64,000 nucleotides of DNA from the NCBI RefSeq assembly GCF_905147365.1, contig NC_056428.1, forward strand, positions 19,002,001 through 19,066,000, in the 5' to 3' direction. The notes beneath the pieces are model-generated. The model ran no database searches. It worked only from the letters and a program-made list of their open reading frames with translations, and was not told the DNA's origin. Made by a program: the position numbers and the translations under genes. Position 1 is the stretch's first letter, and the number at the start of each line of letters is the position of its first letter. This document shows positions 34,206-45,283 of this stretch, in pieces. This stretch comes from Aricia agestis (Eukaryota > Arthropoda > Insecta > Lepidoptera > Lycaenidae).

Positions 34206-34356
34206 AGTGGCAAAACGCTAACGCTAGCGCTAACGCTGACGCTACAAAATGTATGGATTTGACATTAGTATTCGCTAGCGAAGCGATGACTTATGTCAAA
34301 TCGCATACATTTTGTAGCGCTGATGCGACAGCGGTAGCGATACCGATTTTGCTACT
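34206..34356. mobile_element. Foldback MITE (CGCTAACGCTAGCG type)
   Basis: CGCTACAAAATGTATG and ATTTGACAT in the left arm are matched on the right by ATGTCAAAT and CATACATTTTGTAGCGC. The outer ends are AGTGGCAAAACG and ATTTTGCTACT. Confidence 0.7.
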
Positions 34357-34469
34357 GCGTAGAATGAACAGGCATTTTTAAACGTTTCACCAAAGCTTGT
34401 AAATGCAGACATGTTTTTAGAACATTGACAAACAAACAAATTTTATCAACTGTATCTCTTACTTTTTTT

Positions 34470-34880
34470 TTATTTTTTTATATCTTTATTCAAATAAAGG
34501 GCTTTTGCGATGCCAGCCCATCTCTTAATTTTCAAAATAGTTACACGATATACGCCATACATTGGTTCGTTCGTGTTCTGAGGGTCCGACGTTGAGTAGG
34601 ACGCTGGAAAAGCCGCTTAGTTGACGGACAATACTGTACAATAGTGGTGCTGTTTATATTTTTTATTTTTAAAAACTATGACCATAGTCACATCATTTTA
34701 TGTGTATACTTATAGCAGACCCGGTAAATGTTGTCTTGCCATATAAACGACTTCTACTATCAATAAAAGAGTAGATGAAAACCTATTCTCAGGCCTAACG
34801 AATGTATATACAAAATGTAATTAAAATAGGTTGAGCCGTTTTGAAGGAGTTCGCGCACTTACACTGTGACACGAAAATTT
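34470..34880. repeat. Dispersed repeat with RTE-like 3' terminus
   Basis: The end (GTTTTGAAGGAGTTCGCGCA, then TGTGACACGAAAATTTTATA) resembles the short 3' UTR of lepidopteran RTE-type LINEs. No coding part is visible here. Confidence 0.4.
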
Positions 34881-35290
34881 TATATATTAGAATATCTAAA
34901 AACATATTTGGTCATTAAAATAGAAACTACACCAAGAAATAACTACCACAAGAAATACAGTAACAAACAGAGAGCTTTGTCCTTCGATATCAGTCCTACT
35001 GATACAACCATCTAATTAGGATCTAAGATCACAAAAGAAACGAAGTGAAGAACCAATCAGAGGTTCATTTCTGTAAGTAAACACCACTGTTTTAACAAAG
35101 AGAATTTGCATAAAAAACTCAGTGATGCAGGGGGGGGCAGAGGGGGGGGTTGATAAGTAATAACACGTAGTGATGTATTTAATCAACTACCAAACGCCGT
35201 CTTATACTCGTAGTAATAATAGACTATACACTGTCTTACAGGTTACTTAATAATATGCACCGTGAAACATTACATACATTAACACTGTCT

Positions 35291-35480
35291 ACTAGCTATA
35301 CCTAGTATACTATACGCGAATTTGTACAACGCGCTAAAATCGTACATTTTGCCACGATGAAAACTATTTTACGTCTTTTTACGAGACTACGGAGCCATAC
35401 CAAATTTTAGTTGAATCAGTTCAGTAGATTAAGATATGGTGGAAAGACACACTTTCACACATTGGTACATAGAATTCGTA
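35291..35480 (-). mobile_element. Degenerate Helitron fragment
   Basis: CTAGCTATACCTAG is followed by CGCTAAAATCGTACATTTTG and by TTGAATCAGTTCAGTAGATT, degraded forms of Helitron family blocks. Confidence 0.4.
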
Positions 35481-35693
35481 TGCCAAAAAGTTAGAAATTG
35501 CTGACCTAACCTAAATTCAGCATTAGAAAAGATTCCTCTGTAACTTTTCCTTTTTCTGAGAGACCATGGGATCAAAGGTGCCGGTTGGCAGTGGACGACA
35601 TGAAGCAATAGCAGACGACGTGACGTCGCGTCGCGACGCTACTGGTTTGTATGTATGTATTTCTATGAAATAGCCTGCGCAGCTAGCGACACG

Positions 35694-35899
35694 GGACCAC
35701 GGGACGATACGGGGTCGTGGAGGGAGTCCGGTGTTTGTTAGATCCGGGACATCCCTCCTTTTTGCGGCTGAAGGCGAACCGCAGGTGGTTTTAGTGAGTA
35801 AGAGTCTCACATACCCCCGGGGTGCTTCAGCTAACTGAGGCACATCCCCAATCCGGGGCACCCATGATGGGTTTCCCCTGCGCAAAAAAAAAAATAATA
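35694..35899 (+). mobile_element. Short retroposon with A-rich tail and 13-bp TSD
   Basis: AGCTAGCGACACG occurs at 35681-35693 and again at 35900-35912, flanking a 206-bp GC-rich body ending CCCCTGCGC plus AAAAAAAAAAATAATA. The long target duplication and A tail show retroposition. The 120-residue minus ORF at 35523-35885 is antisense to it. Confidence 0.8.
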
Positions 35900-35948
35900 A
35901 GCTAGCGACACGAAGCTAGCGACACTTCATAGAAATACTTACGTCTTA

Positions 35949-36265
35949 GGGTCAATTCAGACCGCAACGTGACGAGGCGAGGCGCGACGCGACGCGACCT
36001 AAATTTGTATGGATTTGACAGAATATGTCGTCAGCGTGAGACGTCTTGCGAATCTGTCAAATCTATACTAGTTTAGAAATGCATCTACGCGTCGCGTTGC
36101 GGTCTGAATTGACTTTTAGGGTCGCGTCGCGCCTCGCCTCGTCACGTTGCGGTCTGAATTGACCCTTGGGGTCGCGTCGCGCCTCGCCTCGTCACGTTGC
36201 GGTCTGAATTGACCCTTAGGGTCGCGTCGCGCTTCGCCTCGTCACGTTGCGGTCTGAATTGACCC
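35949..36265. mobile_element. Family C MITE with tandemly amplified end
   Basis: It starts GGGTCAATTCAGACCGCAAC and ends GTTGCGGTCTGAATTGACCC, with TTA on both sides (35946-35948, 36266-36268), a PIF/Harbinger-type duplication. Internal arms are GGATTTGACAG and CTGTCAAATC. Confidence 0.8.
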
Positions 36266-36270
36266 TTACA
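36121..36270. repeat. Three 50-bp tandem copies of a MITE terminus
   Basis: Units start at 36121, 36171 and 36221; each is GTCGCGTCGCGCCTCGCCTC, then GTCACGTTGCGGTCTGAATT, then GACCCTTRGG. The copies are nearly identical. Confidence 0.9.
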
Positions 36271-37949
36271 TAGAAACTAGTGTCACAACGACACGTCGTC
36301 TGCTGCAACTTCATGTAGCCGGCTTCCAACTTGTCCCTTAAGTTGTTACGGATTTGTCATAGGCGCAATATCGAGCTTTCAACCAAAATATTGTCACGAA
36401 ATCGATAAAGTTGAGACGTTTCAATTACTTAATTTGTTTATAGTAATTTCAGCGTTGCGGGTGAACTTGAAAATGAAAAAAAAAACGCGAACAAAACACA
36501 TTCTCCGAAGATCCATTTTGCAGGAGACACGACACTTTAATTAAGCCGAGGGGGTGAAGGGGGGTGAAAGGAAGGGGTGAAATGATTTATTCCTGTCATA
36601 AATTATTGTCTAATTCCCTTTAAAAAGTCGAACATAATTATTTCAATTTGCCGTAATAAGCTTCAGAAAAGAATTCACAGTAGACAGTTTTAATGTTTGG
36701 TCATTTTGAGGGCTTTAACGGTGTGACCTACCCACGACCTACCTTACCTTATGGATTCGTAGGCAGATCAAACCTACATTATTTTCAAACTCAAACTTTT
36801 TTATGTAGAATGTTTTTATTAAAAATGTAAGTACTATTTCTATTGATTATAATTCACATCGAATGACATTAAAGTCTAACAATCGAACGTTGAAATGCAT
36901 AAGTCCAAAGTAAGCTAGATAAAGTTAGTGAATACAAGGCATCGGATTATGTTATACACCATTAAAGTGTCGAAATATGCATGCAAATGCAAGTAAAATC
37001 CCTTCATGAAAATTAGTTACTTTAAAAGCATTTGTTTCATACTTTGATGTTGTAGTTGAACTAAATAGTCTACTCAAAAGTCTCACTTTGTTAATAGTAA
37101 TAATAATATAATACCAATCATTATTTCTCTTCACAGGAGAAATAAGGATATAATAATATATCAAGAGTATTTTAACCCTTAGATAATTTTAACCCCAGTA
37201 GTCTTGAATAATATAGGTACGCAAAGGGGTTCAAAATTTAGTCAAAATGGTATTAACTGAATATCTAGTTTAAAAGCTAGTAAGATTCAGTATGATCTTA
37301 GCTACTTCATCATCATCATCTTTTAGCCACTTACAGTTGAGTAATTAAAATCGATTTCTATAAAATATTAATATTTTGCGTTCAAAGCGTTTAATTAGTG
37401 TGTGCTAGCTGCGGCGTGCATGTAGCACCAGTTAACAGTATCAATATCAACAGTACCAGTAAAAAATACAGTAAAACAATTCAACTGTCTTGTAATCAAA
37501 CTTGCTCAACACAGTGAAGTCACACACAGTGTCATCCCTTTCAAATCAATCTAAGAAAAAAGAGATGACACTACGATGTTGCCACTTTTTAATTTCTTCA
37601 CTTTCTTGACAGACTGTACATACATGCCTGGAAATATTATTACTTACATTGTTTTCTACTCGAAGGTATGATTCTCGATATTATGTTGAAGATTTTGCAA
37701 ATGGATTACTGTATTATACAGTTGTTACACCGCAGCAGAAGCATAGCACCCTAAAGTAGGCAACATCAGAATTTTTCGGGTGGCATCTCAAGCAAAGATT
37801 TTTTGCTGCACTCAGAAATGTGTGAAAAAAATTGGGGCTTACATAAATGCTTATCAGCGACCATAATATTATGATAGTCCGTCATGGGTCCCATATACAG
37901 GGGTAGTGCTTTAAAAAAATAAACTAATCTTATCAGGCGTATTTGGTTA
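36271..37949. other. Unassigned intronic DNA
   Basis: Apart from the end of the foldback element (to 36323), no supported gene or clear element. There is a G-rich patch at 36548-36580. Confidence 0.4.
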
Positions 37950-38105
37950 CAACGAAAAAAAAATAATAAAATTACCAGTTTTGTCTAATACATAAAGAAC
38001 GAAATTTTAAAAATTAATAAAATTACCATCTACAACGAAAAAACATTAATAAAATTACCAGTTTTGTCTAATACATCAAGAACGAAATTTTAAAAATTAA
38101 TAATG
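37950..38105. repeat. Tandem duplication, about 80-bp unit
   Basis: AAATTACCAGTTTTGTCTAA then TACATMAAGAACGAAATTTT and AAAAATTAATAA appear twice in tandem (about 37950-38032 and 38033-38105). Confidence 0.8.
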
Positions 38106-39345
38106 AAAACATGGCTGTCTAGCCTGTTAATTATTTTAAGTGATGTCTTAGTTAAGCTCAAAGCTTACTAGAACTGAAAACAAAAAAAACGATTGATTTA
38201 TTGCGACAGCTTAGTCAGCCATTAGAGTGAAATGAGTGGGAAATTGAATTTTATGTATTTTATGTGAACGAGTGACATTGAATGGAATTTATGTTTAGGG
38301 TATTTCGCCGGGCCAAACAAAGACGTCAGTGGATGAAGTGGGTAACTAAGAATTTGAAATCTGTCGTTTTTTCCATATATGGAGGTTTCACGACCGGGAA
38401 AATTCGATCCGGATTGAAAATAAAAAAATGTTGATTCAATGAATAGCTAGATATATTATTATATTAGTCAGCTGATGAAGTAGATAAATTTCTTTAAATT
38501 ATAAGGAAAAAATGAATAATTGCACTTATAAAATGTTAGTTATCACTTATCATCTTCATCCACTTACCGCTTACATCTACTATTTGATAGTTGGGGAGGG
38601 GAAGAGGGGATTTCGGGATAAGCTCGAGCGTGTCAGATTAAGCTTGTATAGGCTTTCGACATATTATGTCTAGTTATCATGGTATAGAAATCAGATTTCT
38701 CACATGGTGGGATTTTTTTTAATATTGAAATGTCATCGGATCTGTCAGATTAAGATAGGGGATGTTCAGTATACCCCAAAGAAGCTCCCATATAAAGCAC
38801 TGATGATTCAAAGGTTAGGTAAGCCTGTAGGGACATTTTAAAATATAAAAAATAAAGCTTCATATTATTTTCCTAACTAAGCTTCGCAGATATTTTATTT
38901 TGCACTAAACTAAATGATTTAGTCCTTGTTGTCTAAAGTATATTTATAATTAACCTAAACAAGCAATTTTCTGGATATATTTTCTTTTTCAAAACTTTAA
39001 AATGGGTGCAGTTTCTGAACCCACTGCTAAAATAAAAAACGCTCTTATAATTTTTTTATCAGTGTCATCTAATGTACAAAACCTACTAGGTCTCCATGAC
39101 GTTCGAGTGACTACAAAATTAGCACCTTCTCCTCCCCTACTAAAACAACAAAATGTATACAGGTTTACAGAGAGTTACTCTGGTGTCCATTCATTAATTG
39201 AAAAGGGCATTTTTTGCGAAGCCTGTGAAAATTTAATAAAATTCTACAAAATTCTCGTGACAATAATTAATGCTTTTGTGATTTCAATACTCGATGCTCT
39301 AGGAGTTTGTACAATGTATTTTTTTGGATTCAGCATACCTACTTT
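38106..39345. other. Unassigned intronic DNA
   Basis: No supported gene. The 115-codon ORF at 39002-39349 starts with ATG but has no domain I recognise and no obvious splice or expression signal. Confidence 0.35.
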
Positions 39346-39349
39346 TTAG

Positions 39350-39572
39350 TATATACTCAAACAAATTGTACGTCATATCCTTACAAATGGATGATCTGTC
39401 TGTTCGTCTGACTGTCTGTCACTTCTTCACGCTCAAAAATCTGAACCAATTTTGCTGAAACAAGAGGTACTTGGAGACCCGGGGAAGAGCATAAAATACT
39501 TTAATGGGAATAAACGGCTCCTGCACACCGCACAAAAAAAATTGGCGCAACGTAGTCGCGGGCGTCATCTAG
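39350..39572 (+). mobile_element. Helitron, 3' end CATCTAG
   Basis: It contains the GTCTGTCACTTCTTCACGCT block and ends GTCGCGGGCGTCATCTAG before T (39573). The 5' boundary is uncertain. Confidence 0.55.
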
Positions 39573-39603
39573 TATTAAATTATATTATTATGATATCCTT
39601 TTT

Positions 39604-40259
39604 AGGGTTCCGTACCCAAAGGGTAAAAACGGGACCCTGTTACTAAGACTTCGATGTATGTCTGTCCGTCTGTCTGTCTGTCTCCAGACTTTATCTCAAG
39701 AACCGCTATAGCTAGACTTCTGAAAATTTTACAGATTGTGTATTTCTGGTGCCGCTCCAACAACAAATACTAAAAATAAAATAAAGTTAATATATGGGGG
39801 CTCCCATTAAACAAACGTGATTTTTTTGGCTTTTTTTGCTCGATGTCAATAATGGCAACAGGTAGGTAGGGACATGAAATTTTCACAAAGCCCTTAGTTG
39901 CATTATAATATATACTTTAATAATTAATAATAACTAGCTATTTGACCGAGCTTTGCTCGGTATACGATAAAACAAGAATATTACCGTTTTAAATTTGGTT
40001 CCTTTTGATCTGTGATGTAACGTCAGCCTAGTACCGCTCAAGGTCACCTAAATATTGCAAATGTATTGAAATGTGTACCTAAGGTACACTTTTTTGACAA
40101 GTATTGTGGAGCATGTTTTTTGACGGAGTTACTTTTCTTTAGTTTTTATTATTCGTAGGGGTCCCCATACAAAAAACGCAATTTTTTGTCCTAATTTTGC
40201 TCTATAACGGCACGGAACCCTTAGTGCACGAGTCCAACTCGCACTTGGCCGATTTTTTA
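39604..40259 (-). mobile_element. GGTTCCGTA-family repeat, copy G4, nested
   Basis: Plus-strand ends are AGGGTTCCGTACCCAAAGGG and GAGTCCAACTCGCACTTGGC. It is interrupted at 39934 by a Helitron 3' stub (CTAGCTATTTGACCGAGC, with a GAGCTTTGCTC hairpin) and a partial MITE (to 40158) of the type complete at 41257-41472. Confidence 0.7.
39985..40158. mobile_element. Partial copy of the 216-bp MITE
   Basis: From ACCGTTTTAAATTTGGTTCC to TTAGTTTTTATTATTCGTAG it matches 41299-41472; the left TIR is missing and replaced by Helitron sequence. Confidence 0.75.
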
Positions 40260-40926
40260 TATTCCATCCCCTTCGGTATCTGAATAACCCTACTCCAAAC
40301 TAATAACATTTTTATTTAACAAGCAATATTCCCAATTAATTTGCGAAACAACTACGCAAGGGATTGGACCCAAAAACTTTTATGAACTGTCCTTCTACCA
40401 CATCCCCCAATTTCGTCGAAGTGATTTCAGATTGAGAACTATAATTTCACTCACAAAGCGCGCAAATTGGTCTAGGATCATAGAATTCCTCTATAAAAAT
40501 GTTCAATGAAGCTTCATTTCAGCCGATTGTTGAGTTGAGAATAGTCCGCATTACGACAGACGACTGACTTCAGATTTTCAATATTATTTAAGATACAGAA
40601 TTTATTATGGACTAGAGAAAGTTTGAGGGGGTTATTTAGTCAAGTGGTTTAATTTTATCTAGATATCTTTCTAGGGGTTCGTACTTCAAAGTGAGAAACC
40701 TTGGAGTAGATTTTGCCTACACAGAATTTCGTTTATCGCTCGGAAACTATAATAGGTACTATCAGAGAAGTTGATTCCTAGGCAGATAGGGGGAATGTAG
40801 TTTGGTCGTGTTATATCAAACCCAGCCCCCCCAGCAAAAGACAGATCACAATGAATTGACATGATCCGATTAGGAATCAATTTCCTCGATGACACATCTT
40901 GCTGCCTTATAAACTATTGTATATTA

Positions 40927-41580
40927 TCTATATATTAATACGTGAGCCAAAAACTTTGTATCCCTTTTGACGAAAAATGGGGAAACGTAGGCGAAATTTT
41001 GCACAGTTATAGTTTAAATAATGAAGGAGTGCATCGAGCTAATATTATTTTGAAATTATGTTTTATCATACATTTTAATAACAAATAAAACATTACACAC
41101 ACTACAACACACACATTAGGAAAAAAGAACAGATTTTTGAGTGACAAGCCTATATGTATAGGTACGAGTTATTGATGGTTGAAGTCTTTTGACAACAAGT
41201 TGACAAATTGAAAATGGATTATAGTATTTTTTTATTGAATCTTAGATACTATTAGACTACGAATAATAAAAACTAAGGAATTGTAACTCCCATACTATAA
41301 CCGTTTTAAAGGTTCCTTTTGATCTGTCATGTAACGTCAGCCTAGTACCGCTCAAGGTCACCTAAATATTGCAAATGTATTGAAATGTGTACCTAAGGTA
41401 CACTTTTTTCACAAGTATTGTGGAGCATGTTTTTTGACGGAGTTACTTTTCCTTAGTTTTTATTATTCGTAGCTATTAGACAATGCTTACACGACCAGTC
41501 TGAGATCAGCTGAGTCAAATATAGGTAGTAGTCCTAATGTCGTTGAAACGGTCGGATTTCGACCATTGGGCGATCTCTAG
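40927..41580 (+). mobile_element. Non-autonomous Helitron, family H2, with MITE inside
   Basis: It starts TCTATATATTAATACGTGAG after A and ends CCATTGGGCGATCTCTAG before T (41581). After removing the MITE at 41257-41472 and one TSD copy it is about 430 bp, similar to the 489-bp copy at 10375. Confidence 0.85.
41257..41472. mobile_element. 216-bp MITE with 8-bp TSD (hAT-like)
   Basis: The left end is CTACGAATAATAAAAACTAA and the right end its exact complement; 24 bp are perfect and about 34 bp pair with two mismatches. CTATTAGA flanks at 41249-41256 and 41473-41480. The other H2 copies show the empty site (ACTATTAGACAATGC). Confidence 0.92.
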
Positions 41581-41980
41581 TTAGTATAATATTATACTTT
41601 CCCCGGCCTTTAAGTCTCCATACCAAATTTCATCTTTAAACGGCTCCAGTAGTGGTATGAAGATTTAACAGATACACCAGACAGAACACAAAAGTTAAAA
41701 TATCATAAATCCTTATTAAAAACTATTGTGTCATATAATAATTATGAAACAATTAAACATTGAATTTTATCTCACCTATATTATAGGATGAGGGCTTAAA
41801 ATTTGGAATTATTCGAAACAATACAAAGTTTATGACAATAAATCATAGAACATAAATTATTGTGTAACTAGGTACCTAATTGAATAATTTCACAGGATTA
41901 ATTCAATTTAATTCGTCATTACAAACAAAACAAGCTGCAAGACAATGCCAATGCGTATGTTATTGTTAACTTTATAATAA

Positions 41981-42323
41981 TAACTCCCACACGGGTTTTG
42001 TTGACGCTGGCCGGTTTCATTGAATATTAATGTAGGAGTAATTTCATAGTGCCCAAGTGTGTGCGCAGTACACAAGAGCACTCTCTATTCCTTTTACTCT
42101 CATAACCCAGTGGGACGGAAGAGCGAGATATCCGGCGCAGGACCGACATTTTACATGCCCATCCGACGCATGGATCATCTTACTTGTCAGACAATCAGGT
42201 GATCACTGATCAGCCTGCATTGTCCTAACTAAACTTGGAAATAACATATTGTTACCAACGCGGCAATCGAACCCACTACCTCCGGTGTCGAGAGCCATGC
42301 TCTAACCACTAGACCACGGAGGC
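41981..42323 (-). mobile_element. Full-length tRNA-derived SINE with perfect 16-bp TSD
   Basis: Minus strand begins GCCTCCGTGGTCTAGTGGTT at 42323: TGGTCTAGTGG is a Pol III A box and GGTTCGATTGC a near-consensus B box. The acceptor stem does not close, so it is not a functional tRNA gene. The body contains GTCGGTCCTGCGCCGGATAT. Identical GTTAACTTTATAATAA repeats flank it at 41965-41980 and 42324-42339. Confidence 0.92.
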
Positions 42324-42400
42324 GTTAACTTTATAATAAGGCTTTAATACAATAAATGTGGAGCAATTAATTAACAGGCATATTAATATTCATATCTTAA

Positions 42401-42540
42401 GGTGACTTTCCGATCACTTTTCGCCACAAGCGGCGGCAGCATGGGTCGCCGCACACAATATGTCAGTAGAAAATGATACCCTACTTATGGTCTATGTCAT
42501 TTTATTTTGTCGGTCGCCGCGTAAAAGATCGGAAAGTCAC
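42401..42540. mobile_element. MITE with GGTGACTTTCCGATC ends
   Basis: GGTGACTTTCCGATC and GATCGGAAAGTCAC terminate it. GTCGCCGC-type blocks relate it distantly to 59953-60192. Confidence 0.65.
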
Positions 42541-43249
42541 TTTTAGATCTACTTTGGTTGGGTAAAATCATGTCAATGTTCATCGCAATCTGTCAGCTAG
42601 GCTTGATAAAGTTCGACCAAATTACGGAGGTCCGCCATTTACTTTTAAATAAGTTTCTCTGGTTTAACTACATAGTTATCATAAAAACGGTCCAGTGATT
42701 CAGTTTGACTCACAAGTCACAACTAGCATGCCGTGTCTACTCGTACCGCGTCCAGTGTTGCGGCTTTGAAATAATTACGATTTACGACATAAAAGTATCA
42801 CAGCATAATATTATTATAATTGAGGAGTGTCATTTCAAAAGGACTTATTAATAATAATAAAACTTATTTCCACTTTTAGAACAAAATATGTGTGATAATG
42901 ATGAGCTTTTGTCAAAGTTCGATTTGAAAGGTATGGCTGAGTATACTCTATGTTGTTTGCAATCTGATTTTTTTTGTTGTGAATTAATATAAAATACTTA
43001 CTACGCTGATAGTAAAACTCTAAGAGTTCGATCAGAAAAATCATAACTCCGACAGCAGCTGACCCTAATGCTAGCGACATAAGGATTATTTTCTTAAAAA
43101 TAATAACATTGTAGGAAAGCATGCAATAAAAACCCAACCCTCGCCTTTAGTAATTAATGCTTTAAAAATGCAATTTCTAATGGGGTTATAAAACACCTCT
43201 GAAATATTACAAGCTTGTTATACTAAGACCTACCTATCTTCATGCCTAA

Positions 43250-43345
43250 GTTATTGGAACGAAGTTCCTTATCGCGCGTTAGGCGTAAAGGAGGCTAGAC
43301 AGAACGATATTCGACACTTTTTTATTAGTACCTGCATGGTAGGGG
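43250..43345 (+). repeat. Dispersed repeat paired with 25548-25670
   Basis: GGAACGAAGTTCC, GGAGGCTAGACAGAACGATA and TTTTTTATTAGTACCTGCAT appear in the opposite orientation at 25548-25670. Confidence 0.6.
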
Positions 43346-43889
43346 CAGAGGGCGTTGTTAGTATTAATGTGCATCAATTAGATGGCGTTTTTTGAGAATA
43401 AACAGCGACGCGTTGTAAGTATTCTCGATTCGACACCTCTCAAGTTATTTAGTAAATAGTAGTACTAAGTTATTAAAGCCGTTAGTACTTGAGTGAGGAA
43501 CAAACGCACAGACTTATACACACATGGACAGACACCAGAAAGACGCACATGCGTCATGCACGAGTTGGTGGGCAGACGGATAGATACAGATAGAATTTAC
43601 ACTTTCACATAATATTTTACAATATTAGTATTGCATAGACCATATTATGCAAAATTGGTATTTTTTGCAAGCAAAGCTATTCAAATAGGAGGGTAGGAAC
43701 GAAACAGTTTCCGTAAGCCGATTAAACGCGGGAAAACTAGTCGTTGGTTGGTCACTTCTAGCGCTTACAATTCTTTCAAAGTCACATTTTTAATGGAATA
43801 GGAAAAATTTCACCGTTCTGAGTGCGAGTCTGACGAAACAGTTAAGTTGATTGAGAAATGAATATAATTATTATGTATTTTCGTCTCCG

Positions 43890-44100
43890 CGATATAGCGT
43901 GACTCTTGACTCATGAGTCGGTCGTGGATTTGATTCTTTGGAAAATTGTTATTTCCAAACTTGGTTAGGACCTCAGAACAGGAAAATAAGGTTAGGACAT
44001 TAGAGGTTGATTGTCTGACAAGATGGCAATTCGTCAGAAGGGCATGTAAAAAGTCGGTGCTATTTTTATTGCGTCGTGTCGGCGGGATTCGACACCAAGT
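43890..44100 (+). mobile_element. Old tRNA-derived SINE copy
   Basis: GTTATTTCCAAACTTGGTTA, TTGATTGTCTGACAAGATGG and GGGCATGTAAAAAGTCGGTG are recognisable versions of the SINE at 41981-42323; the head is degraded. Confidence 0.6.
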
Positions 44101-44870
44101 TATAACGCCTTCAGGTCATTACTGATCATAAACTCAGTTCCTCGAGATAGATCAATTAAATGATCCATAACAATATAGCAAGTTATGGACTGTCAAAATA
44201 TAAAAGCCCCATAAAAATGCCGTAAAGCAAATAATTGTCCGCCATCTTGGTATAGAGTGAGCGTTTACAGCTGTGAAAATTGTTTGTAGTATTTGCATAA
44301 CTTGAAATGTCTCTGATACTCGTGCGAGTTTAAAAAGGTGTGATTTTAATTTGACGATAACATTGTATGTTTATACCAATGTATTACTATTATTGGTCGG
44401 TGATTGGATCGGACATGTAGATGCGGTGATATGCGAACATAAACATAAGAACATAGTATACATACATACTGTATATGTACACTTTTGGGCTCATTTGTTC
44501 AGACACTGATATAGATTAACATATACGAAAACTGGGCAGTTCTGGAAATATTACATACACACCGGTCGAATTGATAACCTCCTTTTTTGAAAGTTGGTTA
44601 AAAGGAAGCCAAAAAAAGTTGCCAAAAAAGAAGACTGTAGATCAAAAACCTTACACGGTTAGTTTATGTCACTACTGAGTTATTTTGTATTTTGAATTCT
44701 AAATTATAATGAAAATCTCTTAAGAAAATCCAAGCGAGTAAAATTCTTATTGTGAAGGTCGCTATAGCATATTAAATTGTAAACAGACATTCAACGTTGA
44801 ATGCTCAGACAAGGAGCAGGTAATCCCAAAACCGAATATTTTTTGACATTCTATGTACCATCGAATACAA

Positions 44871-45178
44871 TTTTTTTAATGAAATAAGGGGGCAAACGAG
44901 CAAACGGGTCACCTGATGGAAAGCAACTCCGTCACCCATGGACACTCGCAGCATCAGAAGAGCTGTAGGTGCGTTGCCGGCCTTTTAAGAGGGAATAGGG
45001 TAATAGGGGAGGGTAGGGATGGGAAGGGATGGGAATAGGGTAGGGGATTGGGCCTCCGGTAAACTTACTCACTCGGCGAAACACAGCGCAAGCGCTGTTT
45101 CAGGCCGGTTTTCTGTGAGAACGTGGTATTTCTCCGGTCGAGCCGGCCCATTCGTGCCGAAGCATGGCTCTCCCACGT
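44871..45178 (-). mobile_element. SINE-like repeat A, best copy
   Basis: From the T-run (44871) through GGGCAAACGAGCAAACGGGT, CTCGCAGCATCAGAAGAGCT, the GGGAAGGG tract, CACAGCGCAAGCGCTG and GGTCGAGCCGGCCCATTCGT to CTCCCACG. Sense is minus with the A tail at the 44871 end. Confidence 0.8.
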
Positions 45179-45283
45179 CTGATTGATTCATAGGCAGTTG
45201 ATGGACTTACGTCAATTGATCGGATTATACCAATCTTTATATATAAAACTCATTATTATTTTTAACAAAAAATTAAAACCGAC

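Larger units (their letters stand above)
35580..36323. mobile_element. Foldback element hosting two later insertions
   Basis: The outer arms are GCCGGTTGGCAGTGGACGAC then GCAGACGACGTGACG, mirrored at the right by CGACACGTCGTCTGCTGC and CATGTAGCCGGC. Inner arms are GTATTTCTATGAA and TTCATAGAAATAC. Inside sit a poly(A) retroposon (35694-35899) and a family C MITE (35949-36265). Confidence 0.7.

Noticed and set aside
35523..35885. 120-residue minus-strand ORF
   Set aside because: It is the antisense reading of an A-tailed retroposon with 13-bp target duplications, with no recognisable domain.
36121..36270. CRISPR-like repeat array
   Set aside because: Direct tandem 50-mers without spacers in a eukaryotic intron; derived from a MITE end.
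39002..39349. 115-residue plus ORF
   Set aside because: Starts with ATG but I recognise no family, and AT-rich composition equals its surroundings. I cannot exclude it without homology data.
42240..42323. tRNA gene on the minus strand
   Set aside because: A and B boxes are present but the acceptor stem does not pair and the sequence runs into SINE body with target duplications.
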